From Streptomyces acidicola (GTDB lineage Bacteria > Actinomycetota > Actinomycetes > Streptomycetales > Streptomycetaceae): a stretch of DNA of 41,871 nt. Location of the stretch: positions 1-41,871 of the forward strand of contig NZ_VMNX01000064.1 in NCBI RefSeq assembly GCF_009377235.1. The letters run 5' to 3'. Both the position numbers and the translations under genes were made by a program. The notes beneath the pieces are model-generated. The model did no database searches. It had not been told where the DNA came from and saw only the letters and a program-made list of their open reading frames with translations. Of the stretch, positions 31,525-40,947 are shown in pieces; the stretch's first letter is position 1; each line of letters starts with the position of its first letter.

Positions 31525-32091
31525 ATTGGGTGTGTCCTCTGGCCCCGCTCCTTGCGGCCCGGCGCCTTCCGACACGCAGAAGATTAGCACGCTGGAGACG
31601 GTGGGTTCACATCCGTTCTCCAGGGCTGCCGCCAGCGCGAATGTCCACGCCCCGTGCGGGTGGCGTCCGTGCGCCCGCCGCCCGCACACGCTCACTGGAC
31701 CGACCGCCCATGACCCCGTGCCACCCTGTGCGCCGGCCCGTGCGTCCGTGTGCGGCGCCACACGTTTCCACCTGTATCGACGTGTGCCGGTTCACGTATC
31801 AACCTCGTACCGGTCCCGGCCATCTCCCCAGGAGGAAGGCAGGGTCCACAGTCAGGTGCGGGACACTGGTCTCGCACCCCCTCTACGATCCTTGGCAGAA
31901 ACCTCGGCGGGAGTATGGCGGGAGGAGTTCGAAGGGGTGCTGCGCAGGGAATCCGGGAGGGGACTTCAGTGGGTGTCGACACCTGTCGACCGGGCCGACA
32001 GGGGGAACCACCCGATTTCACGGCGCGTGGATACGATCAGTAAGCAGTACGGACGCAGGATGCAGGACGGCAACGACGGAGGAGGTGCCCC
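31525..32091. other. 567-bp intergenic region between tRNA-Leu and fhaA
   Basis: No gene is supported. Visible elements are the tRNA promoter candidate and a small hairpin at 31982-32002 (CCTGTCG/CGACAGG) in front of fhaA. A TACGAT -10-like word at 32032-32037 and a GGAGG ribosome site lie before the ATG at 32092. Promoters for the fha-pknB operon must lie here. Confidence 0.5.
31581..31610 (-). promoter_or_regulatory. Possible tRNA-Leu promoter
   Basis: On the - strand GTGAAC (31605-31610) and TAATCT (31581-31586) are spaced 18 bp apart, about 55-85 bp before the tRNA 5' end, which fits a housekeeping promoter. Confidence 0.4.
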
Positions 32092-32940
32092 ATGGGAGTC
32101 CTGAAGAAGTTCGAGCAGCGCCTCGAAGGCCTGGTCAACGGCACCTTCGCCAAGGTGTTCAAGTCCGAGGTCCAGCCGGTCGAGATCGCCGGCGCGCTCC
32201 AGCGGGAGTGCGACAACAACGCGACGATCTGGAACCGCGACAGGACCGTCGTCCCCAACGACTTCATCGTGGAGCTGAGCACGCCGGACTACGAGCGCCT
32301 CAGCCCCTACTCCGGCCAGCTCGGCGACGAGCTCGCCGGCATGGTGCGCGACTACGCCAAGCAGCAGCGCTACACCTTCATGGGCCCCATCAAGGTCAAC
32401 CTGGAGAAGGCCGACGACCTCGACACCGGTCTGTACCGGGTGCGCAGTCGTACGCTCGCCTCCACCAGCAGCCAGCAGGCTCCCGCGTCCGCCCCGGCCG
32501 GCGGCCGTCCCGGAGCCGGCGGCGGCTACGGCTACCCGCCGGCCTCCGCGCCCGCGGGTGCTCCGCCCATGCCGTCCGCGCCGCCGCCCGGCGCACGCTC
32601 CGGCGCCGCGCCCTACGGCCAGCGGCCCCCGGGCGGGCCCGCCCCCGCTGCGGGCGGGCGCACACGCCACTGGATCGAGATCAACGGCAGCCGCCATCAG
32701 ATCTCCCGCCCGACGCTGGTGCTGGGTCGCAGCACCGAAGCCGACGTGCGGATCGACGACCCCGGCGTCTCCCGCCGGCACTGCGAGATCCGGACCGGAA
32801 CGCCCTCGACGATCCAGGATCTCGGGTCCACCAACGGCATCGTGGTGGACGGGCAGCACACCACCCGCGCTACGCTCCGCGACGGCTCGCGGATCGTCGT
32901 GGGCAGCACCACCATCATTTACCGGCAAGCCGAAGGGTGA
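32092..32940 (+). CDS. fhaA: FhaA, DUF3662 and FHA domain protein
   Basis: The 282-residue protein starts with a DUF3662 domain (residues 1-120, 'LKKFEQRLEGLVNGTFAKVF'), followed by a Pro/Gly/Ala-rich linker and a C-terminal FHA domain. The phosphothreonine-binding motifs are 'LVLGRSTEADVRIDDPGVSR', with SRRHCEI, and 'IQDLGSTNGIVVDG'. In actinobacteria FhaA binds phosphorylated partners such as the MurJ-like pseudokinase and links Ser/Thr kinase signals to cell-wall synthesis. It is first in the fhaA-fhaB-pstP-rodA-pbpA-pknB operon. A good ribosome site precedes the ATG. Confidence 0.92.
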   Translation: MGVLKKFEQRLEGLVNGTFAKVFKSEVQPVEIAGALQRECDNNATIWNRDRTVVPNDFIVELSTPDYERLSPYSGQLGDELAGMVRDYAKQQRYTFMGPIKVNLEKADDLDTGLYRVRSRTLASTSSQQAPASAPAGGRPGAGGGYGYPPASAPAGAPPMPSAPPPGARSGAAPYGQRPPGGPAPAAGGRTRHWIEINGSRHQISRPTLVLGRSTEADVRIDDPGVSRRHCEIRTGTPSTIQDLGSTNGIVVDGQHTTRATLRDGSRIVVGSTTIIYRQAEG

Positions 32941-32950
32941 AGCGGGGGCA

Positions 32951-33469
32951 ATGTCAGAGCTGACCCTCACGGTCATGCGGCTGGGTTTCCTGGCCGTACT
33001 GTGGCTGTTCGTGATCGTGGCCGTGCAGGTCATCCGCAGCGACCTGTTCGGTACGCGCGTCACTCAGCGCGGTTCACGGCGTGAGAGCGCGCGGCCGCAG
33101 CAGGCCGCGCGCCAGGCGCCCCCGCAGCAGCGCGGCCAGCAGTCCGGCGGTGGCGGTGGCCGCCAGCGCCGCGGTGCGCCCACCAAGCTCGTCGTCTCCG
33201 AGGGCACTCTCACGGGTACGACGGTCGCGCTGCAGGGGCAGACCATCACGCTGGGCCGCGCCCACGACAGCACCATCGTGCTGGACGACGACTACGCGTC
33301 CAGCAGGCATGCCAGGATCTACCCGGACCGTGACGGCCAGTGGATCGTCGAGGACCTGGGATCCACCAACGGCACGTACCTCGACCGGAACCGACTGACG
33401 ACCCCCACACCGATTCCGCTGGGCGCGCCGATCCGCATCGGCAAGACCGTCATCGAGCTGCGGAAGTAG
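32951..33469 (+). CDS. fhaB: FhaB, membrane-anchored FHA domain protein
   Basis: This protein has 172 residues. An N-terminal membrane helix ('LGFLAVLWLFVIVAVQVI') is followed by a basic Gln/Arg/Gly-rich linker and an FHA domain with 'ITLGRAHDSTIVLDDDYASS' and 'VEDLGSTNGTYLDRN'. The FHA domain would bind a phosphothreonine on a partner, probably placed there by the kinase of this operon. It begins 10 bp after fhaA. Single-helix FHA proteins of this type (FipA/FhaB) act with septal or cell-wall proteins in mycobacteria; the role here is inferred. Confidence 0.92.
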   Translation: MSELTLTVMRLGFLAVLWLFVIVAVQVIRSDLFGTRVTQRGSRRESARPQQAARQAPPQQRGQQSGGGGGRQRRGAPTKLVVSEGTLTGTTVALQGQTITLGRAHDSTIVLDDDYASSRHARIYPDRDGQWIVEDLGSTNGTYLDRNRLTTPTPIPLGAPIRIGKTVIELRK

Positions 33470-33551
33470 TACGACAAATGAGCGAGCGGAGCGAGCACGC
33501 GGTGGCCCCCACGACGGGCCCCGGCGCGCTCCCGACCGGAGGGTGGGCACC

Positions 33552-35111
33552 GTGCGGATGTACCCGGAGCCGACGGGCGAGGTGCGCATGAGTCTGTCTC
33601 TGCGCTTCGCCGCCGGATCGCACAAAGGCATGATCCGCGAGGGCAACGAGGACTCGGGCTACGCGGGACCGCGCCTGCTCGCGATCGCCGACGGCATGGG
33701 CGGCCAGGCCGCCGGTGAGGTGGCCTCCTCCGAGGTGATCTCCACCATCGTCGCCCTCGACGACGACGTACCCGGCTCCGACATCCTCACCTCGCTCGGC
33801 ACCGCCGTGCAGCGCGCCAACGACCAGCTGCGCATGATGGTCGAGGAGGACCCCCAGCTGGAGGGCATGGGGACCACCCTGACCGCCCTGCTGTGGACCG
33901 GGCAGCGCCTCGGCCTCGTCCACGTCGGCGACTCCCGCGCATACCTCCTGCGGGACGGCGTCCTCACCCAGATCACCCAGGACCACACCTGGGTGCAGCG
34001 TCTCGTCGACGAGGGACGCATCACGGAGGAGGAAGCCACCACCCACCCGCAGCGCTCGCTCCTCATGCGCGCGCTGGGCAGTGGCGACCATGTCGAGCCC
34101 GACCTCTCCATCCGTGAGGTCCGCGCCGGCGACCGCTACCTGATCTGCTCCGACGGCCTCAGCGGCGTCGTCTCCCACCAGACGATGGAGGAGACCCTCG
34201 CCAGCTACCAGGGCCCGCAGGAGACGGTGCAGGAGCTGATCCAGCTCGCGCTGCGCGGCGGCGGCCCGGACAACATCACGGTCATCGTGGCCGATGTCCT
34301 CGACATCGACGCCGGCGACACCCTCGCCGCCCAGCTCTCCGACACCCCGGTCGTGGTGGGCGCCGTCGCCGAGAACCAGCACCAGCTGCACGACAACGGC
34401 GCCATGCAGACCCCGGCCGGCCGTGCGGCCGGCCTCGGCCGCCAGGTGCCCGGACAGGGCGGCGAGTTCGGCCCGCCCGGCTCCGGCGACGCGGGCGGCT
34501 ACGCATCGTCGGACAGCTTCGGCCAGTACGCGGACGAGGACTTCGTCAAGCCCCGCAAGAAGGGCGGGTGGCTGAAGAGATCGTTCTACTCGCTGCTCGC
34601 CGTCGCCGTGATCGGCGGCGGCACGTACGCCGGCTACCGGTGGACGCAGACGCAGTACTACGTCGGCGCCAACGAGGACCACGTCGCGCTCTACCAGGGC
34701 ATCAGCCAGGACCTGGCATGGGTCTCGCTCTCGAAGGTCGAGAAGGACCACCCCGAGATCGAACTCAAGTACCTGCCGCCGTACCAGCAGAACCTGGTCA
34801 AGGCCACCATCGCCGAGGGCGGCCTGAAGGACGCCCAGCAGAAAATCGACGAGCTCTCCACCCAGGCGTCCGCGTGCAAGAAGGACGCTGAGCGCCGCGA
34901 GGCCGAGAGCCGTAATAACTCAAAGACAGGCGAGGGAGAGGCCGGAGGGGTCACGGGAACCACTCAGTCCTCACTCTCGTCCAAGGCATCACCGTCGCCG
35001 ACTTCGTCGCCATCGACGTCGGCGCCGTCGTCCACACCGACACCCACACCCACCGGCCCCAGCCTGTCCGAGGAAGAGCAGAAGCTGGTCTCGCTGTGCG
35101 GGAAGCAGTAG
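33552..35111 (+). CDS. pstP: PP2C-type Ser/Thr protein phosphatase PstP
   Basis: The 519-residue membrane protein has an N-terminal PP2C domain with metal-binding motifs 'REGNEDSGYAG', 'IADGMGGQAAGEV' (D47), 'GDSRAYLLRDG', 'SDGLSGVV' and 'GGPDNITVIV'. A membrane helix follows near residues 344-363 ('SFYSLLAVAVIGGGTYAGY'), then an external domain that ends in a Ser/Thr/Pro-rich stretch. It removes phosphates placed by the PASTA kinase encoded three genes downstream. I chose the GTG at 33552 with GGAGGG 8 nt upstream; an ATG at 33588 is also possible. The intergenic 'AGCGAGCGGAGCGAGC' before it is a common simple sequence. Confidence 0.92.
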   Translation: MRMYPEPTGEVRMSLSLRFAAGSHKGMIREGNEDSGYAGPRLLAIADGMGGQAAGEVASSEVISTIVALDDDVPGSDILTSLGTAVQRANDQLRMMVEEDPQLEGMGTTLTALLWTGQRLGLVHVGDSRAYLLRDGVLTQITQDHTWVQRLVDEGRITEEEATTHPQRSLLMRALGSGDHVEPDLSIREVRAGDRYLICSDGLSGVVSHQTMEETLASYQGPQETVQELIQLALRGGGPDNITVIVADVLDIDAGDTLAAQLSDTPVVVGAVAENQHQLHDNGAMQTPAGRAAGLGRQVPGQGGEFGPPGSGDAGGYASSDSFGQYADEDFVKPRKKGGWLKRSFYSLLAVAVIGGGTYAGYRWTQTQYYVGANEDHVALYQGISQDLAWVSLSKVEKDHPEIELKYLPPYQQNLVKATIAEGGLKDAQQKIDELSTQASACKKDAERREAESRNNSKTGEGEAGGVTGTTQSSLSSKASPSPTSSPSTSAPSSTPTPTPTGPSLSEEEQKLVSLCGKQ

Positions 35112-35138
35112 GCAAGCCGTGAGGGGCCTCGTCATACG

Positions 35139-36578
35139 ATGAGCAGTACTACCAACTCGCCGACGCACCACACGTCCACGATCGGCGCCATCGGCGCACC
35201 GAGCAGACGCAACACCGAGCTCATGCTGCTGGTGTTCGCCGTGGCGATCCCAGTGTTCGCCTACGCCAACGTGGGCCTCGCCATCAACGACGAGGTCCCG
35301 ACCGGCCTGCTCGGCTACGGGCTCGGGCTGGGCCTGCTGGCAGGCGTGGGCCATCTGGTGGTGCGCAGGTTCGCGCCGTACTCCGACCCACTGATGCTGC
35401 CGCTCGCCACGCTGCTCAACGGACTCGGGCTTGTCGTCATCTGGCGCCTCGACCAGTCCGAACGGCTCCAGCTGAGCTCCACGTACGTGGAGGCCTCGCC
35501 ACGGCAGTTGCTGAACTCGGCGATCGGCGTCGCGCTCTTCGTCGTCGTAGTGATTTTCCTCAAGGACCACCGCGTCCTGCAGCGCTACACCTACATCTCC
35601 ATGGTCACGGCTCTGGTCCTCCTGCTGCTGCCGCTGGTCCCAGGGCTTGGTGCGAACATCTTCGGCGCCAAGATCTGGATCAGGATTCCGGGCCTCGGCA
35701 CGATCCAGCCCGGTGAGTTCGCGAAGATCGTCATCGTGGTCTTCTTCGCCGGCTACCTCATGGTGAAGAGAGACGCCCTCGCCCTCGCCAGCCGTCGCTT
35801 CATGGGCCTGTACCTGCCGCGTGGCCGTGATCTCGGGCCCATCCTGATCGTCTGGGCGGTGTCCATCCTGATCCTGGTCTTCGAGACCGACCTCGGTACG
35901 TCGCTGCTGTTCTTCGGCATGTTCGTAATCATGCTGTACGTCGCCACCGAGCGCACCAGCTGGATCGTGTTCGGTCTGCTGATGTCAGCCGCGGGCGCCG
36001 TCGGCGTGGCCTCCTTCCAGCCGCACGTCCAGCAGCGCGTCCAGGCCTGGCTCGACCCGATGAAGGAGTACCAGCTCAGTCAGCAGGGCATCATCGGCCA
36101 CTCCGAGCAGTCCATGGAGGCCCTGTGGGCCTTCGGCTCCGGCGGCACCCTCGGCACCGGACTCGGCCAGGGCAACTCCGACCTCATCGGCTTCGCCGCC
36201 AACTCCGACTTCATCCTCGCCACCTTCGGCGAGGAACTGGGCCTGGCTGGCGTCATGGCGATCCTGCTGCTCTTCGGCCTGATCGTGGAGCGCGGCATCC
36301 GCACCGCCCTCGCGGCCCGCGACCCGTTCGGCAAGCTACTCGCGGCCGGCCTGTCCGGCGCCTTCGCTCTCCAGGTCTTCGTGGTCGCCGGCGGCGTCCT
36401 GGGCCTGATCCCGCTGACCGGTATGACACTGCCCTTCGTGGCGTACGGCGGTTCCTCCGTCATCGCCAACTGGGCGCTGATCGGCATCCTGCTCAGAATC
36501 AGCGACACCGCCCGCCGCCCGGCCCCGACGCCGGCCGCCAACCCCGACGCCGAGATGACCCAGGTGGTTCGCCCGTGA
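35139..36578 (+). CDS. rodA: RodA/FtsW family peptidoglycan polymerase (SEDS)
   Basis: This 479-residue multi-pass membrane protein has about ten hydrophobic segments and the SEDS signatures: 'IQPGEFAKIVIVVFFAGYL', 'FETDLGTSLLFFG' (the aspartate is essential for glycan polymerisation) and 'VAYGGSSVIANWALIGILL'. It polymerises lipid II with the class B PBP encoded next to it. The ATG follows pstP by 27 bp. Its stop overlaps the GTG of pbpA (GTGA). In Streptomyces this locus serves in growth or sporulation walls; the exact stage is not shown by the sequence. Confidence 0.93.
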   Translation: MSSTTNSPTHHTSTIGAIGAPSRRNTELMLLVFAVAIPVFAYANVGLAINDEVPTGLLGYGLGLGLLAGVGHLVVRRFAPYSDPLMLPLATLLNGLGLVVIWRLDQSERLQLSSTYVEASPRQLLNSAIGVALFVVVVIFLKDHRVLQRYTYISMVTALVLLLLPLVPGLGANIFGAKIWIRIPGLGTIQPGEFAKIVIVVFFAGYLMVKRDALALASRRFMGLYLPRGRDLGPILIVWAVSILILVFETDLGTSLLFFGMFVIMLYVATERTSWIVFGLLMSAAGAVGVASFQPHVQQRVQAWLDPMKEYQLSQQGIIGHSEQSMEALWAFGSGGTLGTGLGQGNSDLIGFAANSDFILATFGEELGLAGVMAILLLFGLIVERGIRTALAARDPFGKLLAAGLSGAFALQVFVVAGGVLGLIPLTGMTLPFVAYGGSSVIANWALIGILLRISDTARRPAPTPAANPDAEMTQVVRP

Positions 36579-38035
36579 ACAAGCCCCTGCGCCGGATCGC
36601 GCTCTTCTGCGGATTCCTCATTCTCACCCTGCTCATCCGCGACAACTGGCTCCAGTACGTCAAGGCCGACACCCTGAAGACGGATACCAAGAACCGCCGC
36701 ATCTCCATCGAGCGCTACGCCACCCCCCGCGGCAACATCATCGTCGACGGCAAGGCGATCACCGGGTCCGTCGCCACCGAGGGCACGGACTTCAAGTACA
36801 AGCGGACCTGGAAGGACGGCGAGATGTGGGCGCCCGTCACCGGGTACGCCTCCCAGGCCGTCGGCGCCACCCAGCTGGAGAACCTCGAGGACGGCATCCT
36901 CACCGGCAACGACGACCGGCTCTTCTTCCGCAACACCCTCGACATGGTCACCGGCAAGAAGAAGGAGGGCGGCCAAGTCGTCACCACCCTCAACGCCGCC
37001 GCACAGAAAGCGGCCTTCGAGGGGCTCGGCAACAAGAAGGGCGCCGTCGCCGCGATCGACCCGTCCACGGGCGCCATCCTCGCGCTGGCCTCCACCCCGT
37101 CCTACGACCCCGGCACCTTCGCCGGCATCAGCAGCAAGGACGGCGAGACCTTCACGAAGCTGGACAAGAACAAGGACAAGCCGATGCTCAACCGGGCGCT
37201 GCGCGAGACGTACCCGCCCGGCTCGACCTTCAAGGTGGTCACCGCCGCCGCGGCGCTGGAGAACGGCAAGGTCAACGGCATCGACGAGCGCACCGACACC
37301 CCTGACCCGTACCGGCTGCCCCAGTCCACGTACGACCTCACCAACGAGCACGGCGCCTGCGAGAACGCCACGCTGCGCGACGCGCTGGAGGTCTCTTGCA
37401 ACACCGTCTTCGCCAACCTCAGCGACCAGGTCGGCAACGAGAAGATGATCGAGCAGGCCGACAAGTTCGGCTTCAACGAAGCCGAGCTCGACATTCCCGT
37501 CCGCGCCGCCGAGAGCGTCTACCCGAAGGACAACCGGCCGCAGAACGCCCTGAGCGGCATCGGCCAGGCCTCCACCCGCGCCACCCCGCTGCAGATGGCC
37601 ATGGTCAGCTCGGCGATCGCCAACGGCGGCAAGCTGATGAAGCCCTACATGGTGGACCAGCTGCGGGCCTCGAACCTCGACACCATCGAGACGCACGAGC
37701 CCGAGGAGCTCTCCCAGGCCGTCTCCGGGGAAACCGCCCAGGCGCTGCAGGGCATGATGGAGACCGTCGTCAAGACCGGTACCGGCACCAAGGCGCAGAT
37801 CCCCGGCGCCACCGTCGGCGGCAAGACCGGTACCGCCCAGCACGGCCTCAAGAACAGCGAGAAGCCGTACGCCTGGTTCATCTCGTACGCCAAGCTCAGC
37901 GACGGCAGCTCGCCGGTCGCTGTGGCCGTCGTCGTCGAGGACGGCAGCGCCAACCGTGACGACATCTCCGGTGGCGGTCTTGCCGCCCCGATCGCAAGGG
38001 ACGTGATGAAGGCAGTCATCGACAGCAAGAAGTGA
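36575..38035 (+). CDS. pbpA: Class B penicillin-binding protein PbpA
   Basis: The 486-residue protein has a short cytoplasmic start, a membrane anchor ('IALFCGFLILTLLI'), a dimerisation region, and a transpeptidase domain with S-x2-K at S217-K220 ('YPPGSTFKV'), S-x-N at S274-N276 ('SCN') and K-T-G at K417-G419 ('GGKTGTAQ'). It crosslinks peptidoglycan made by the partner SEDS protein. It starts with a GTG overlapping the rodA stop. Length and motif spacing are normal for actinobacterial PbpA. A 170-bp gap before the kinase may hold an extra promoter. Confidence 0.94.
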   Translation: MNKPLRRIALFCGFLILTLLIRDNWLQYVKADTLKTDTKNRRISIERYATPRGNIIVDGKAITGSVATEGTDFKYKRTWKDGEMWAPVTGYASQAVGATQLENLEDGILTGNDDRLFFRNTLDMVTGKKKEGGQVVTTLNAAAQKAAFEGLGNKKGAVAAIDPSTGAILALASTPSYDPGTFAGISSKDGETFTKLDKNKDKPMLNRALRETYPPGSTFKVVTAAAALENGKVNGIDERTDTPDPYRLPQSTYDLTNEHGACENATLRDALEVSCNTVFANLSDQVGNEKMIEQADKFGFNEAELDIPVRAAESVYPKDNRPQNALSGIGQASTRATPLQMAMVSSAIANGGKLMKPYMVDQLRASNLDTIETHEPEELSQAVSGETAQALQGMMETVVKTGTGTKAQIPGATVGGKTGTAQHGLKNSEKPYAWFISYAKLSDGSSPVAVAVVVEDGSANRDDISGGGLAAPIARDVMKAVIDSKK

Positions 38036-38205
38036 CCCCTGTCACGTCGCCTTCACAAAGGTGCACGTTGCGATACCGGTCCTGTATCAGGTGACGCGAC
38101 CGACCAGGTCACGCAAGGCGAGCCGGGTACCGTATGCCCGGACAGCACACCGCCGGACCACACGTGGGTGCGGGCGGGACCGACGGAGAGGGCTGGTAGG
38201 AAGCT

Positions 38206-40218
38206 ATGGAAGAGCCGCGTCGCCTCGGCGGCCGGTACGAGCTGGGCCATGTGCTCGGCCGTGGTGGCATGGCAGAGGTCTACCTCGCGCACGACACCCG
38301 GCTCGGCCGCACCGTGGCGGTGAAGACGCTGCGAGCGGACCTCGCGCGCGACCCCACCTTCCAGGCCCGGTTCCGCCGGGAGGCCCAGTCGGCCGCCTCG
38401 CTCAACCACCCCGCAATCGTCGCGGTCTACGACACGGGCGAGGACTACATCGACGGGGTCTCGATCCCGTACATCGTCATGGAGTACGTCGACGGCTCCA
38501 CACTGCGTGAACTCCTGCACTCCGGCCGCAAACTGCTGCCGGAGCGCTCCATGGAGATGACCATCGGCATCCTCCAGGGCCTGGAGTACGCGCACCGCAA
38601 CGGCATCGTCCACCGCGACATCAAGCCGGCGAACGTCATGCTGACGCGCACCGGCCAGGTCAAGGTGATGGACTTCGGCATCGCCCGCGCCATGGGCGAC
38701 TCCGGCATGACGATGACGCAGACCTCGGCGGTCATCGGCACCGCCCAGTACCTGTCGCCGGAGCAGGCGAAGGGCGAGCAGGTGGACGCCCGGTCCGACC
38801 TGTACTCCACCGGCTGCCTGCTCTACGAACTGCTGACCGTACGTCCCCCGTTCATCGGGGACTCACCGGTCGCGGTGGCGTACCAGCACGTACGGGAAGA
38901 AGCACAGCCCCCGTCGGTCTTCGACCCCGAGATCACGCCTGAAATAGACGCGATCGTGCTGAAGGCCCTGGTCAAGGACCCGGACTACCGCTACCAGTCC
39001 GCCGACGAGATGCGCGCCGACATGGAGGCCTGCCTCGACGGCCAGCCCGTCGCGGCCACCGCGGCCATGGGTTCCGTCGGCTACGGCGCCTACCCGGACG
39101 ACCAGCCGACGACCGCCCTGCGCTCCGCGGACGCCGGCGCCACCACCATGCTGCCGCCGATGAACCCGGACGACGGCGGCTTCGGCTACGACGACCGGGC
39201 CGGCCGACGCCGCCAGAACCAGAAGAAGAACAACACCTCGACGATCCTCCTGGTCGTCGCGGGTGTCCTGGTCCTCGTCGGCGCGATCCTGATCGGCATG
39301 GTCGCCTTCAGCGGCAACGGCAACGGCAACGACACCGTCGACACCCCCAACTTCGTCGGCGCCAAGCAGAACGCCGCCGAGCGGATGGCGAGCAACGTCG
39401 ACCTGAAGGTGGACATCACCAAGAAGCCCTGCGAGGACGAGACGAGGGGTAACGTCTGCTCCCAGGACCCCGCCCCCAAGACCGAGGTCAAGAAGGGCGA
39501 CACCATCAATCTGGTGGTGTCGACGGGGGCGCCGAAGGTGGCGGTGCCGAACGTCATCGGTGACAAGGTCGACGAGGCCACGCAGGAACTGGAGGACAAC
39601 AAGTACCAGTTCAAGGTCGAGACGGAGACCAAGGAGTCCACCGAGGACCCGGGCACCGTCCTGAAGACGGACCCCATCGCGGGCGAGGAGATCGAGAAGG
39701 GCTCCACGATCACCCTCACCGTCGCCAAGGAAGAGTCGAAGTCCACGGTCCCGGACGTCACCGGCCAGTCCTGTGACGCGGCCAAGCAGCAGATGGCGGC
39801 CAACGACCTCGTTGGTGAGTGCACCGAGGTGGACACCCAGGACGACAACCTGGTCGGCAAGGTCATCACGACCACCCCGGCGGCCAACACGCCTGTCGAC
39901 AAGAACTCCAACGTGAACATCCAGATCGGTAAGAAGGCCGAGCAGCAGGTGGTGACGGTTCCGGACGTGCGGGGTAAGCGCGTGAAGGACGCCAGGAAGG
40001 AGCTGGAGCGCGCGGGTCTGGCGCTGGGCAACGTCGTGGGCGCCTCGAACGACGACGCGTTGGTCATCAACCAGGATCAGCAGCCGGGCAGCCCGGTGCC
40101 GGCCGGCACCGCGGTGAACCTCCAGGCCGCGGACACGGGCGGGGGCGGCAACAACCAAGGCAACGGCGGCGGCTTCTTCGGAGGCGTCAACGGAGCGAGC
40201 TTCCGCCAGGAGGACTGA
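38206..40218 (+). CDS. pknB: PASTA-domain Ser/Thr protein kinase (PknB-like)
   Basis: This 670-residue kinase has a cytoplasmic domain (about residues 11-275) with 'LGRGGMAEVYLAHD', 'VAVKTLRAD', 'IVHRDIKPANVML', 'VMDFGIARAMG' and the activation loop 'MTQTSAVIGTAQYLSPEQ', whose threonines are likely autophosphorylated. A single membrane helix lies near residues 345-367. Outside are four PASTA repeats (about 378-445, 446-513, 514-581 and 582-655), each starting near 'P(N/D)V(I/T/R)G' except the first, which reads 'TPNFVG'. PASTA repeats sense cell-wall fragments or lipid II. Unlike mycobacteria there is no second kinase (pknA) in the operon. A perfect hairpin terminator follows. Confidence 0.95.
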   Translation: MEEPRRLGGRYELGHVLGRGGMAEVYLAHDTRLGRTVAVKTLRADLARDPTFQARFRREAQSAASLNHPAIVAVYDTGEDYIDGVSIPYIVMEYVDGSTLRELLHSGRKLLPERSMEMTIGILQGLEYAHRNGIVHRDIKPANVMLTRTGQVKVMDFGIARAMGDSGMTMTQTSAVIGTAQYLSPEQAKGEQVDARSDLYSTGCLLYELLTVRPPFIGDSPVAVAYQHVREEAQPPSVFDPEITPEIDAIVLKALVKDPDYRYQSADEMRADMEACLDGQPVAATAAMGSVGYGAYPDDQPTTALRSADAGATTMLPPMNPDDGGFGYDDRAGRRRQNQKKNNTSTILLVVAGVLVLVGAILIGMVAFSGNGNGNDTVDTPNFVGAKQNAAERMASNVDLKVDITKKPCEDETRGNVCSQDPAPKTEVKKGDTINLVVSTGAPKVAVPNVIGDKVDEATQELEDNKYQFKVETETKESTEDPGTVLKTDPIAGEEIEKGSTITLTVAKEESKSTVPDVTGQSCDAAKQQMAANDLVGECTEVDTQDDNLVGKVITTTPAANTPVDKNSNVNIQIGKKAEQQVVTVPDVRGKRVKDARKELERAGLALGNVVGASNDDALVINQDQQPGSPVPAGTAVNLQAADTGGGGNNQGNGGGFFGGVNGASFRQED

Positions 40219-40233
40219 CCCACCTCGGCATTT

Positions 40234-40278
40234 GGAGGGCCTTCGACACCGCGCGGGACGCGGTGTCGAAGGCCCTCC
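40234..40278 (+). terminator. Perfect 20-bp hairpin terminator after pknB
   Basis: GGAGGGCCTTCGACACCGCG (40234-40253) pairs completely with 40259-40278 around a 5-nt loop, 16 bp after the pknB stop. Confidence 0.85.
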
Positions 40279-40355
40279 GGCGTTCACCGAACAACGAAGT
40301 CGCCCAGCGACCACGGGCACAGCGTCCCGCCAGGAGTCCTGACAGCGTGCCATAA

Positions 40356-40721
40356 GCCAAGTGTGACGGCAGAGGCTGGGGAGAGCATTGCCATGAGCAC
40401 ATCACGATCATAAGATCATCGCATCAACAATCCCCACTCACATGCGCCGTCAACGTAGCCAACAGCACAGGCGGTTACGGTACACCCACGCACAAATCGA
40501 TCTACATGTCCCGCTGCGTGGCTGGCACCACTGCCGGTGGCGGTTGCACGACGGACACCGTTAGGCGGGACCCGGCCTTCGGCAGCTCTACGGAGTACAG
40601 CTACTACGCGGGCCCAGTCTCCTTCTACGCGGCGGACCGTTGCATCCTCATCGGTGGCACCCTCGTTTCACCGAGCGGCGGCGTGGCCATTTACTCGAGC
40701 ATGGCGACTTACTGCGGCTAA
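40356..40721 (+). pseudogene. Truncated small secreted-protein gene
   Basis: An open frame without a normal start runs from 40356 to a TAA at 40719-40721. Its second half ('STEYSYYAGPVSFYAADRC', 'GVAIYSSMATYCG') looks like the Cys-containing end of a small secreted Streptomyces protein, but no signal peptide is present. A good ribosome site (GGGGAGAG) leads to an ATG at 40393 in another frame that stops after six codons ('MSTSRS'), as if the signal peptide part had been lost. A strong hairpin follows the stop. A shorter intact gene from the ATG at 40506 (71 codons) is possible but lacks a ribosome site. I do not recognise the family. Confidence 0.4.
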
Positions 40722-40730
40722 GCAGACCTC

Positions 40731-40767
40731 CAGTGACGGTGGACCGTAGCCTGGCCCACCGTCACTG
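40731..40767 (+). terminator. 12-bp hairpin after the secreted-protein remnant
   Basis: CAGTGACGGTGG (40731-40742) pairs perfectly with CCACCGTCACTG (40756-40767) over a 13-nt loop, 9 bp after the TAA. It argues that the upstream remnant was once a real gene. Confidence 0.6.
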
Positions 40768-40947
40768 TCGCGTCGATCGCTTCACCGCAACTCCCTCTGC
40801 GACTCCCGCTCGTTGACCACGTTGTCGACGCGGACGAACTCACACCACCCACGTGCCGATCGCCCTACGACAGAACGCCAGCCCATGACGCAACGCGCCC
40901 CGTTCATGCCTCTGCCGGAGCGGGGCGCATTCGCTGTTTCGCGGCCC

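Noticed and set aside
31261..31526. Two - strand reading frames of about 68 codons across the tRNA
   Set aside because: They overlap tRNA-Leu and its terminator; the tRNA fold explains the sequence.
33478..33520. AGCGAGCGGAGCGAGC motif before pstP as a regulatory element
   Set aside because: This simple sequence is common in actinobacterial intergenic regions and gives no specific information here.
38036..38205. Riboswitch or leader before pknB
   Set aside because: The 170-bp gap has only a short 5-bp inverted repeat (GATAC/GTATC); no known riboswitch features were seen.
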